A stretch of 53,851 nucleotides of DNA from Solirubrobacterales bacterium (GTDB lineage: Bacteria; Actinomycetota; Thermoleophilia; Solirubrobacterales; Solirubrobacteraceae): contig JAFAPR010000216.1 of assembly GCA_019247075.1 (NCBI GenBank), positions 1 to 53,851 of the forward strand, in the 5' to 3' direction. This document shows, piece by piece, positions 44,764 through 52,463 of this stretch. The notes beneath the pieces are model-generated. The model was not told the origin of the DNA, searched no databases, and saw only the letters and a list, made by a program, of their open reading frames with translations. A program made the translations under genes and the position numbers. The stretch's first letter is position 1, and every line of letters starts with the position of its first letter.

Positions 44764-45668
44764 GCACGACCGCCCCGACCGGTCCGCCCCAGGCGCCGGT
44801 CGAAACCGCTCCGGGCGCCGTCCCGGTCGTCAAGGTCAGCGTCCCGCGCCGCACCGTCTTCTCGGAGCTGCGGGCGATCCGGATCGTGTGGCGGCGCGAG
44901 CTGATCCGCTTCGCCTCAGACCGGCTGCGGATCGTCACCTCGCTCGTACAGCCCCTCCTATTCCTGTTCGTGCTCGGGTCCGGCTTACAGCGGCTGGCCA
45001 GCGCGGGCACCCACGGCGTGAGCCTGAGAACGTTCCTGTATCCGGGGATTCTCTGCATCTCGGTGATGTTCATCGCGATGTTTCAGGCGGCGTCGATCGT
45101 GTGGGACCGGGAGTTCGGCTTCCTGCGCGAGATGATGGTCGCGCCCGTGCGGCGCAGCTCGATCGTGATCGGCAAGTGCCTTGGCGGCGCGACGGTGGCC
45201 GGGTTTCAGGGCGTGATCGTGCTCGCGCTCGCCGGTCTGGTGAACGTTCCCTACGACCCGCTCCTGATCCTCGGCGTGTTCGGGCTGCAACTGCTCCTCG
45301 CCTTCACGATCACGGCCTTTGGCGTGATGATCGCGATTCGGATCAAGCAGATGCAGTCATTCATGGGCGTGATGCAGATGATCATCACGCCCATGTTCTT
45401 CCTCGCCGGCGCGCTGTTCCCGCCGTCGGGGCTGCCCGGCTGGTTGACCGTGCTGAACCGGGTCGACCCGCTGACCTACGCGGTCGACCCGATGCGGCGG
45501 CTGGTGTTCGCGCACCTGACGATCCCGCCGCTCGCGCGCCACGCGCTCGACTCGGGCGTGACCTGGTGGGGCTGGCGGGTGCCCAGCCTGGTGGAGGTCG
45601 CGGTGATCTTCGCCCTCGGCCTGCTCATGCTCGGCATCGCGATCTGGGAGTTCAGCGTCACCGAGTAG
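44760..45668 (+). CDS. ABC-2 type exporter permease (DrrB type)
   Basis: 302 residues. A ~40-residue proline-rich cytoplasmic start is followed by six hydrophobic helices. DREFGFLREMMVAPVRRSSIVIGKCLGG is the ABC-2 cytoplasmic coupling motif, and the LFPPSGLPGWLTVLNRVDPLTYAVDPMR loop is typical of DrrB. With the preceding ATPase it forms an exporter for a drug, lipid or polyketide-like substrate. Confidence 0.92.
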   Translation: MSTTAPTGPPQAPVETAPGAVPVVKVSVPRRTVFSELRAIRIVWRRELIRFASDRLRIVTSLVQPLLFLFVLGSGLQRLASAGTHGVSLRTFLYPGILCISVMFIAMFQAASIVWDREFGFLREMMVAPVRRSSIVIGKCLGGATVAGFQGVIVLALAGLVNVPYDPLLILGVFGLQLLLAFTITAFGVMIAIRIKQMQSFMGVMQMIITPMFFLAGALFPPSGLPGWLTVLNRVDPLTYAVDPMRRLVFAHLTIPPLARHALDSGVTWWGWRVPSLVEVAVIFALGLLMLGIAIWEFSVTE

Positions 45669-45689
45669 GCCCGCGGGCGCGCTTGGGGG

Positions 45690-46181
45690 CTACTGCTCCT
45701 CGATGCCTCTGCCGAGCTTCGCCAGCTCGCGCAAGAAATCCTTTCCGATCAGGCCCATCGAAAGCAGGGAGCCGAACAGGACCACGGCATCGATGCTCTC
45801 GCGCCCCTGCTTGGCCCAGTAGACATCCTGGAGGTTCAGCCAGAGCGCGAATTCGTCGAGCGTCAACGCGGCGCCGGCTCCATAGGTGGCCGAGGTCAGG
45901 CGCGAGCTGCGGCGGTCGTTGGTGGCGGTGCCGATCTCGAGCATCCACAGGTAGCCGACCAGCAGCAGACCGAGGATCCCGAACGTCATGTGGTGGATGT
46001 GGCGTCCTCCGGGCGTCACATTGCGGAAAGGACCCACGCCGGCCCGGATCGCGTGCGTGATCGCGCGCACGGTCGCGAATGTGACGAAGAAGGATGCGGA
46101 GCTCAGAAGCTGGCGCTCCTTGCGGTAGTCGGCGAAGTGCTTGCGATAGAGGGCGCGGACCTGTCGCGCGCGGCGGCGCAT
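45690..46181 (-). CDS. Conserved membrane protein of unknown function
   Basis: 163 residues, four hydrophobic segments with FFVTFATVRAITHAI, an HIHHMTFGILGLLLVGYLWML segment, ALTLDEFALWLNL and AVVLFGSLLSMGLIG. The HIHH cluster and conserved D/E residues in helices (LDEFALW) recall integral membrane proteins found in many actinobacteria but give no function. ATG 46181, seven bases after the acyl-CoA dehydrogenase stop. Confidence 0.72.
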   Translation of the reverse strand: MRRRARQVRALYRKHFADYRKERQLLSSASFFVTFATVRAITHAIRAGVGPFRNVTPGGRHIHHMTFGILGLLLVGYLWMLEIGTATNDRRSSRLTSATYGAGAALTLDEFALWLNLQDVYWAKQGRESIDAVVLFGSLLSMGLIGKDFLRELAKLGRGIEEQ

Positions 46182-46188
46182 CGACGTG

Positions 46189-47361
46189 CTACGCCGCCGC
46201 CGGTGCGGGTTGATCGACGCGCCGTGGCAAAAGCACCTCGCGCGCGATCACGAGCCGCTGGATCTGAGCGGTTCCCTCGTAGAGCTGGAGGATCTTGGCG
46301 TCCCGCATCAGCTTCTCGACCGGATAGTCCTTGATGAAGCCGTAACCACCATATATCTGGACGGCGTCGGTGGTGACTTCCATCGCGATGTCGGCCGCGA
46401 AGCGCTTGGCGTGTGAGGACTCGATTGTGTTGCGCTTGCCCTGATCGATCAGCACGGCCGACTGCCAGGTGGCCAGCCGCGCGAGGTGCACCTTGGTTGC
46501 CATGTCGGCGATCATGAACTGGATCGCCTGGTGCATCGCGATCGGTACGCCGAATTGGACTCGCTCCTTGGAGTAGTCGACAGCGAACTCGAGCGCCGCC
46601 CGCGCCACGCCGGTGGCCATCCCTGCCACCCCAGGCCGCGTGTGGTCCAGCGTCATCATCGCGATCTTGAAGCCCCGGTTCTCCTCGCCGACGAGATGGT
46701 CGAGCGGGATCTCGACGTCGTTGAAGCTGACCGTGGCCGTGTTCGACGCCCGCTGACCCATCTTGTCCTCGTGCTTGTCGACCGTCACGCCGGCGTCCCG
46801 GGGGACGATGAAGCAGGAGATGCCGCGATGGCCGGCCTCCCTGTCGGTCTTGGCGTAGACCGTGTACCAGTTGGCGTACTCACCGTTGGTGATGAACGTC
46901 TTGGTGCCGTTGAGCACCCACTTGTCGCACTTGCGCACGGCCGTCGTTTTCATCCCCGAGACGTCCGAGCCGGCGTCCGGCTCGGTGAGGCAGAAGGACG
47001 CGAGCAGGGGGGCCTCGCTCAAGCGCCCGAGGTAGTCCTTCTTCAGCCGCTCCGAGGCCGCCAGCATGATCGGCGTGCTCGCGAGCTTGTTGCACGACAG
47101 CGACGTGCCGATGCCCGAGCAGCCCCAGGCGATCTCCTCGCCAACCAGCACGCCGTCGAAGACGGCCAGCCCGGGGCCGCCGTATTCGGATGGAAGGAAG
47201 CCGTTGAGCAGGCCGAGCTCCCAAGCCTTCTCGATGATCTGCTGGGGCCAGGTCCCGTCTCGGTCGTACTCCCATGCAACCGGTCGGATCTCCTTCTCGG
47301 CGAACTCGTGAGCCAGCTCGCGGATGCTCTGCTGCTCCTCGGTGAGCGTGAAATCGACCAC
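46189..47361 (-). CDS. Acyl-CoA dehydrogenase
   Basis: 390 residues. FTLTEEQQSIRELAHEFAEKEIRPVA start, FCLTEPDAGSDVSGMKTTA FAD/substrate loop, GQRASNTATVSFNDVEIP, and YEGTAQIQRLVIAREVL with the catalytic glutamate near the C-terminus. It oxidises acyl-CoA in beta-oxidation, with electrons to ETF. ATG 47361. An inverted repeat of TetR/FadR type lies 54-71 bases upstream. Confidence 0.95.
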   Translation of the reverse strand: MVDFTLTEEQQSIRELAHEFAEKEIRPVAWEYDRDGTWPQQIIEKAWELGLLNGFLPSEYGGPGLAVFDGVLVGEEIAWGCSGIGTSLSCNKLASTPIMLAASERLKKDYLGRLSEAPLLASFCLTEPDAGSDVSGMKTTAVRKCDKWVLNGTKTFITNGEYANWYTVYAKTDREAGHRGISCFIVPRDAGVTVDKHEDKMGQRASNTATVSFNDVEIPLDHLVGEENRGFKIAMMTLDHTRPGVAGMATGVARAALEFAVDYSKERVQFGVPIAMHQAIQFMIADMATKVHLARLATWQSAVLIDQGKRNTIESSHAKRFAADIAMEVTTDAVQIYGGYGFIKDYPVEKLMRDAKILQLYEGTAQIQRLVIAREVLLPRRVDQPAPAAA

Positions 47362-47414
47362 TTGGTTTCTCCTTCGCGGCTTCTCTGGCGCGCCGCCGCC
47401 GAGGCGCGCGGTCG

Positions 47415-47432
47415 ATTGACTAGTCAGTCAAT
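47415..47432. promoter_or_regulatory. FadR/TetR-type operator upstream of acyl-CoA dehydrogenase
   Basis: ATTGACT and AGTCAAT are perfect inverted arms around AGTC. The pattern TTGACTAGTCAGTCAA resembles operators of TetR-type fatty-acid regulators (Bacillus FadR has TGAATGA-n4-TCATTCA). It sits in the acyl-CoA dehydrogenase promoter region. Which regulator binds is not visible here. Confidence 0.6.
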
Positions 47433-47520
47433 GGACTTAGACTAGCGTCTTTGCGGCCCTGCGCGACACAGCGACCGTCCTGGGCACCACTGATCCGCCC
47501 GCGGAAGGCATACTTAATCC

Positions 47521-47622
47521 ATGAACGTCCCGGGTGCGTTCAAACCGGTGTTATTCGTCGTGTGTGGGCTGGGAATCCTGGCGGCGCTGGGTGCGGAGCT
47601 GACCACGCTCCCGGAGGCTTAG
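47521..47622 (+). CDS. Possible 33-residue membrane peptide
   Basis: ATG 47521 to TAG 47620. The peptide is a single hydrophobic helix (FKPVLFVVCGLGILAALGAEL) with short flanks. It ends four bases before the next gene, whose GGAGG ribosome site lies inside it, so it may be translationally coupled. TACTTA just upstream could be a -10 of a nearly leaderless message. Too short for a firm call. Confidence 0.42.
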   Translation: MNVPGAFKPVLFVVCGLGILAALGAELTTLPEA

Positions 47623-47626
47623 CGAC

Positions 47627-47929
47627 ATGGCGGATGCGCGCCAAATCCAGTTGGACGAACTGCTGAACCGGCCCGGTACCTACTTCAACCCGCAGACGGA
47701 AATCCTTGTGGTGGTCGACGACTCTCCCGAGCTGGACGCGGAGATCTTCAACATGGAGGAGTTCGAGGGCGCCGATTGGGTCCAGATCTCAGACGAGGTG
47801 CCCATCGACGAGGATCGCCGCGACGAATTGCTGGAGACCTTCCAGGTCGACTACCACGCCAGCGCACCAGATGCCGACGAGGAAGCCGACATGCTCGAAG
47901 AGGACGAGCAAGAGGTAGGGAGCGAATAG
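47627..47929 (+). CDS. Small acidic protein of unknown function
   Basis: 100 residues, strongly acidic (EEADMLEEDEQEVGSE tail). The core LNRPGTYFNPQTEILVVVDDSPELDAEIFNMEEFEGADWVQISDEVPID looks like a compact domain. ATG 47627 is preceded by GGAGG at 47613-47617. No family recognised; probably a conserved actinobacterial protein. Confidence 0.68.
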   Translation: MADARQIQLDELLNRPGTYFNPQTEILVVVDDSPELDAEIFNMEEFEGADWVQISDEVPIDEDRRDELLETFQVDYHASAPDADEEADMLEEDEQEVGSE

Positions 47930-47977
47930 CGGTCCCGCGTCCGCCCACGGCGAGGGCTGCTGCGGGCCCGCGAGCTT

Positions 47978-49117
47978 CTAACCGCCGTTCAAGATGCCGG
48001 CGCAGCGCTGCATCTTGGCGACGTCCCCTCCGGCTGACTGGATGCATTGGCTGTAGCGCTGAAGCTGGCCACTCGTGGTCCCGCCGGACGATCCGCTCCC
48101 GTTAGAAAGCGTCGCGCCGGCGAGCGTGCCCTGGAGGCCCTGGAGAAGTTCCTGGAGCTTCGATGCAAACTGGCTGAACGGCTTCGACGAGGCCGGCGCC
48201 GTGATGGTCTGGGGCTGGTTGATATGGCTGTACTGCATCACCAGCGCGAGCTGCGCCGCTCGCACCCCGCCGAGCAGCGTCGAGGAGGAGCCGCTTACCG
48301 GCAGGCCGAGGTTGACGTCGAGCCGGCGCAGGGTGTGGTCTGTGCTGCCGGTCCATACATCGATCGTGGGGTTGTGCACGTTGCGCGCGATTCGGGCGCG
48401 CGCCGAGCTCGAGATCCCCGACGTCACCCGGTTCGCGCCGGAGATCCCCAGCGACGAGGTCCTGTGGAGGACCGCGTTGAGGTCCACAAGCAGCTTGGCG
48501 ACGTTGATCCCCGCATAGATGTGGGTCGTGTTCGCGCCGTCGATCGTCTGGGTGCCGACCACGGTCGGGTTGTTCAGCCACCTGAGCGGGCTGACGCCGA
48601 GCTTCCCCAGCAGCCCCGAGCTGGACCTTGACCGCGACGAGCTGGTCAGCCCAGACAAGCTCGCTTCGAGCCGCCGGAAGGTGGCGGCCGGAAGCTGGTA
48701 GGCGGTGCCGTCGAGGGTCACGTAACCCTTGGTCCCGGTCGAGAGCACGCCCAGCGAGCCGGTTCTCCCGAGCGCGCTGAGGGTGATGGTGAAATCAGAC
48801 CGGGGCGGGCGCCCGTTGCCGAGGCCCTGAAACGGACCCCCGAAGCGCAGCGCGATGGGCCCGTTGAGCGTCTGCGAGCCCGAGGGCTTGACGGCCAGCT
48901 CGAGGTGGAGAACACCGCTGTTGACAGGGTGGGAGCCGCCGAAGGTTTCGCGCAGCAGCGCCGTCGCCTGGCCGGAGGTATTCCCGCCGCTTGCGCCGCA
49001 CGCGGCGATCAGCACTGCGGCCAGTGCGGCGACTGTGAGCGACCGCGCGAGCCGCTTTCTGAGTGGTGCAAAGACCAGCACGCGCCGCGAATCTAGCACC
49101 CGCATCGCGGTCCGCAC
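47978..49117 (-). CDS. LppX/LprG-like lipoprotein
   Basis: 379 residues from 49117; ATG 49102 is an alternative. A basic segment then LARSLTVAALAAVLIAACGASGG gives a signal peptide with lipobox cysteine. The body (GVLHLELAVKPSGS ... LGVLSTGTKGYVTLDGTAYQLP, then DGANTTHIYAGINVAKLLVDLN) has the half-barrel pattern of LppX/LprG lipid carriers. A short C-terminal tail has a cysteine pair (QCIQSAGGDVAKMQRC). Lipid transport is possible but unproven. Confidence 0.75.
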   Translation of the reverse strand: MRTAMRVLDSRRVLVFAPLRKRLARSLTVAALAAVLIAACGASGGNTSGQATALLRETFGGSHPVNSGVLHLELAVKPSGSQTLNGPIALRFGGPFQGLGNGRPPRSDFTITLSALGRTGSLGVLSTGTKGYVTLDGTAYQLPAATFRRLEASLSGLTSSSRSRSSSGLLGKLGVSPLRWLNNPTVVGTQTIDGANTTHIYAGINVAKLLVDLNAVLHRTSSLGISGANRVTSGISSSARARIARNVHNPTIDVWTGSTDHTLRRLDVNLGLPVSGSSSTLLGGVRAAQLALVMQYSHINQPQTITAPASSKPFSQFASKLQELLQGLQGTLAGATLSNGSGSSGGTTSGQLQRYSQCIQSAGGDVAKMQRCAGILNGG

Positions 49118-49160
49118 GCCGGTGCAAGTGGGCCGCCACGGCGGTCCAGGTGCGGCCGTG

Positions 49161-50132
49161 ATGCGGCTTTTGCCCGTGCCTGCGAGCGGGAACGTCGCCT
49201 GGGGAAGCCTATATTTGGGCTTGACCTTGCGCGCTGCTCCGCGACCGCCCGCCTTGCTGCCCGCGTCCGCCGAGGATGTGTCAGCAGGTCTGCGCGCGAC
49301 CGGCTATCTCGCGGAGTCCTCCATCTCGCTCGTCTCCTTCCTCGCCACCAAGCTCGCCAAGCCGGTGCTGGTAGAGGGGCCCGCCGGGGTTGGAAAGACC
49401 GAGCTCGCCAAGGCTCTGGCTCGCTATCTCAACCGACGCCTGGTGCGGCTCCAATGCTACGAGGGCCTCGACGAGGCCAAGGCACTTTACGAATGGAACT
49501 ACCGCAAGCAGCTTTTGAGGATTCAGGCGGAATCCGACGGCGCGGGCTGGGATCAGGTACACGAGGACATCTTCGGCGAGGAGTTCCTTTTAGAGCGGCC
49601 GCTGCTGAGCGCGATCGTCGCCGAGCGGCCCGTGGTGCTGTTGATCGACGAGATCGACAAGACCGATCAGGAGTTCGAGGCGATGCTGCTCGAACTGCTC
49701 TCGGATTTCCAGATCTCGATCCCCGAGCTCGGCCGCATCGAGGCCAAGACGCACCCGGTCGTGGTGCTCACCTCGAACAACACCCGCGAGCTCACCGAGG
49801 CCCTCAAGCGACGGTGTCTGTATCTGTGGCTCGACTACCCGACTCTCGAGCACGAGCTCGAGATCGTGCGGCTCCACTGTCCCGATCTCACGGAGGTGGT
49901 GGCTCGCCGGCTCGTCGAGGTCGTCCAGCACGTGCGCCAGCTCGACCTGAAGAAGCCCCCGAGCATCGCGGAGTCGATCGACTGGGCGCGCTCGCTCGTC
50001 CTGCTGGGGGCGAATGAGATCGATGAGCGGCTGTTGCGCGAGACGATGAGTGTGATCGTCAAGCACCGCACCGACCTCGACACGGTCGCCGAGCGGGTGG
50101 GCGTCGTGCTGGAGCCCGCCTCAAGCGCATGA
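49161..50132 (+). CDS. MoxR-family AAA+ ATPase
   Basis: 323 residues from ATG 49161. The family homology begins about residue 42 (GLRATGYLAESSISLVSFLATKL). Walker A EGPAGVGKTELAK, Walker B VVLLIDEIDKTD and the sensor region VVVLTSNNTRELTEALKRRCLYLWLDYP are clear. The first ~40 residues are not conserved, so GTG 49278 is an alternative start. Partner of the VWA protein 19 bases downstream. Confidence 0.88.
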   Translation: MRLLPVPASGNVAWGSLYLGLTLRAAPRPPALLPASAEDVSAGLRATGYLAESSISLVSFLATKLAKPVLVEGPAGVGKTELAKALARYLNRRLVRLQCYEGLDEAKALYEWNYRKQLLRIQAESDGAGWDQVHEDIFGEEFLLERPLLSAIVAERPVVLLIDEIDKTDQEFEAMLLELLSDFQISIPELGRIEAKTHPVVVLTSNNTRELTEALKRRCLYLWLDYPTLEHELEIVRLHCPDLTEVVARRLVEVVQHVRQLDLKKPPSIAESIDWARSLVLLGANEIDERLLRETMSVIVKHRTDLDTVAERVGVVLEPASSA

Positions 50133-50151
50133 ACGCGGGCGCATCCGATCA

Positions 50152-51534
50152 ATGACTGGCGCAATCTATGGCGGCTTGCCGGAGCTCGGTTCGCCGAGCT
50201 TCGACGCCCAGCTGCTCGCTTTCGCGGAGGACCTGCGCGGGGAGGGCGTCGCGGTCGGGACCTCCGAGATGCTCGACGCTTTCGCCGCGCTGCGTCACGT
50301 GTCCTGGCGCGCGCAGGCTGACTTCCGCGAGGCGCTTGGCGCCACGCTGGCGAAATCTCCCGAGGATCGACTGACCTTCGACCTGGTTTTTGACCGTTTC
50401 TTCTTCCGCGCCACCGAAGCCGAGGCGGCTCGACGGGAGCCGGATGGAGGCCGCCGAGACGGCGACGGAAGCGCCCGCTTCGGTCTCGATGCGCTGCGGC
50501 GCCAGATCGCCGCGGCGCTGGCGGACGGCACCGAAGGCACGCTGCGCGACCTGGCCCGGCTGGCGATCGCCGCCCTCGCGGGGGAGGGCTCGGGCGTCGT
50601 CGGCGTCGACGTGCAACGGATCCGTCGGGCACTCGGCCTGAGGACAGAACCACGGCCGCAGCTGCCCCCGGAGGACCCGCGCCGCCGAGGGCTGCCGCGC
50701 GAGCAGCTCAGGCGCTTCGAGCACCACCTCCGGCGGGAGCTCGAGCGCGAGGCAATCGCACGGACCGCGACGCTGCCGCCTAAACGCCCGCTGTCCGAGC
50801 TCGAGCGGGCGCTGCCGTCGGGTCCGATCCAAGACTTGGCTGCCGTCCATTGCGTGGTCGCTCAGATGAAGCGGGCGCTCGCTACCGAGGGTCACGTCCT
50901 GCGCGGCCGCCGGCGCCACGCGCACGTCGACGTGCGGCGCACCATGCGGGCATCGCTGCAGACCGGCGGCGTGCCAGTCGAGCTCAAGTACCGCCCACAC
51001 CGTCCCCGGCGCCCCGAGATCTTCGTCCTTTGCGACGTCTCCACCAGCGTCACCTCGGCGAGCACCTTCTTTCTCTCGGTCCTGCACGCGCTCCACGACG
51101 CCTTCCGCAAGCTGCGCTCGTTCGTGTTCATCGAGCGGATCTCCGAGGTGACCGACGTGTTCGAGCGCGAGCGCGACTTTCGCGCAGCGAGCGATGCCGT
51201 CTCACGCACCGCCGGCGTCGCCGATGTCTCTGGCTACACCGACTACGGTCGGGTATGGAGCGAGTTTTTGGGGCTCGTGGAAGCGGAGCTGCACCCCCGG
51301 GCGACGGTGATCGTGCTCGGCGACGCACGCACCAACGGCCGCCCTCCGCGCGAAGAGGCGTTCGCCGCGATCACCAGCCTCGCGGGACGCACGTTCTGGT
51401 TGAACCCCGAGCCCCGGCTGTACTGGAACTACGGCGACTCCGTGATCGCCCGCTACGAGCTGCATTGCACCGCCTTCGAGTGCTGGCGAACGGACCAGCT
51501 GGAGGGATTCGTCAAGGCTCTGGCGCGGATGTGA
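50152..51534 (+). CDS. VWA-domain protein (CoxE-like), MoxR partner
   Basis: 460 residues. A ~270-residue helical part is followed by a VWA domain with the MIDAS motif DVSTS (in IFVLCDVSTSVTSASTFFLS), and a later threonine and aspartate (GYTDYGRVW, VLGDARTN). The arrangement MoxR-then-VWA is that of CoxD-CoxE systems, which insert metals or remodel complexes. No CO dehydrogenase genes occur in the window. ATG 50152. Confidence 0.87.
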   Translation: MTGAIYGGLPELGSPSFDAQLLAFAEDLRGEGVAVGTSEMLDAFAALRHVSWRAQADFREALGATLAKSPEDRLTFDLVFDRFFFRATEAEAARREPDGGRRDGDGSARFGLDALRRQIAAALADGTEGTLRDLARLAIAALAGEGSGVVGVDVQRIRRALGLRTEPRPQLPPEDPRRRGLPREQLRRFEHHLRRELEREAIARTATLPPKRPLSELERALPSGPIQDLAAVHCVVAQMKRALATEGHVLRGRRRHAHVDVRRTMRASLQTGGVPVELKYRPHRPRRPEIFVLCDVSTSVTSASTFFLSVLHALHDAFRKLRSFVFIERISEVTDVFERERDFRAASDAVSRTAGVADVSGYTDYGRVWSEFLGLVEAELHPRATVIVLGDARTNGRPPREEAFAAITSLAGRTFWLNPEPRLYWNYGDSVIARYELHCTAFECWRTDQLEGFVKALARM

Positions 51535-51584
51535 GCTCGGTCCAGCGCAGGCCCGCGAACCACACGCGCTAGCATCGGTGACCC

Positions 51585-51690
51585 ATCAACAGGGGTGCTG
51601 GCGGGAGAGCCGGCTGAGATAGCGCCTCGCAACCCGGCGCTGACCCTTCGAACCTGTGGGGTAATGCCCGCGAAGGGAGTGACGCAGACA
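51585..51690 (+). promoter_or_regulatory. TPP riboswitch (thi box)
   Basis: The consensus is easy to see: AGGGGTGCTGG, then GGCTGAGATAGCGCC (with CTGAGA), a stem AGCGCC/GGCGCT, then ACCCTTCGAACCTGTGGGGTAATGCC and CGAAGGGAGTG. These match the P2-P5 regions that bind thiamine pyrophosphate. It lies directly upstream of a nitrate/sulfonate/thiamine-type ABC ATPase, so TPP probably turns the transporter off. Exact ends of P1 are approximate. Confidence 0.95.
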
Positions 51691-51738
51691 TCCATCGAGG
51701 TCCGCCGCAAGCGGCCTCGCGACGGTCAAAACATCGGC

Positions 51739-52452
51739 GTGCACGTCGAGGCGGTGGCGCGTACGTTCACTACGCGGCGCGCGACGGTCGTCGCCCTTGA
51801 GGGCATGACGCTCCGGGCGCGCGGGCGGGAGATCGTCGCGGTCGTGGGTCCCAGCGGCTGCGGCAAGACCACCTTGCTCGAGCTGATCTGCGGGTTGCAG
51901 CGGCCCGATGCCGGAACGGTGCGGGCGGCTCCGGCGGCACTGATGCCCCAGCGCGACCTGCTGCTTCCGTGGCTGAGCGCCCTGGACAATGCCTGCCTTG
52001 CCCTCCGCGCGCGGGGGCTCTCGCGCGCTGCCGCCCGCGCGGCCGCGGCGCCATGGCTCGAGCGGTTTGGCCTCCAGGGATTCGAGCGCAACCGGCCAGC
52101 CGAGCTCTCGGGCGGCATGCGGCAGCGGGTTTCGTTCCTGCGCTCGCTGCTCGCCGGTAAGCCGGTGCTGGCACTGGATGAGCCGTTCGCGGCGCTCGAC
52201 GCGATCACCCGGCTGCAGATGCAGGGCTGGCTGGGTCGCGTGCTCGAGCGCGAGCCGCGCACGGTCGTGCTCGTTACGCACGACGTCGAGGAGGCGGTTA
52301 TGCTCGCCGACCGGGTGGTCGTGATGTCGCCGCGGCCGGGCCGGGCGGTGGCGGAAATCGACGTTTCGCTGCCGCGCCCGCGACATCGCACCGACCCGGA
52401 GGCGGTGGCCCTGCGAGAGCGGGCGCTGGCTGCCCTCGGAGTGCCGGTATGA
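51739..52452 (+). CDS. ABC transporter ATPase, probable thiamine-precursor uptake (ThiZ-like)
   Basis: 237 residues from GTG 51739 (the frame is open further up through the riboswitch). Walker A GPSGCGKTTLL, signature LSGGMRQRVSFLRSLLAGKP, Walker B VLALDEPFAALDA, H-loop LVTHDVEEAVMLADRVVVMSPRPGR; this is the SsuB/TauB/ThiZ branch. The TPP riboswitch makes a thiamine precursor (HMP-type) the likely substrate. Its stop overlaps ATG 52449 of the next gene, which is broken by an IS element. No ribosome site was found, so the start is uncertain. Confidence 0.88.
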   Translation: MHVEAVARTFTTRRATVVALEGMTLRARGREIVAVVGPSGCGKTTLLELICGLQRPDAGTVRAAPAALMPQRDLLLPWLSALDNACLALRARGLSRAAARAAAAPWLERFGLQGFERNRPAELSGGMRQRVSFLRSLLAGKPVLALDEPFAALDAITRLQMQGWLGRVLEREPRTVVLVTHDVEEAVMLADRVVVMSPRPGRAVAEIDVSLPRPRHRTDPEAVALRERALAALGVPV

Positions 52453-52463
52453 GCCGTCCTGTG
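52449..52463 (+). pseudogene. First codons of an interrupted permease gene
   Basis: ATG 52449 overlaps the ATPase stop as ATGA, the usual ATPase-permease coupling in this family. The frame reads MSRP before the IS110 element begins. The rest of the gene is absent or lies beyond the element, outside the window. Inference from gene order; no permease domain remains visible. Confidence 0.45.
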
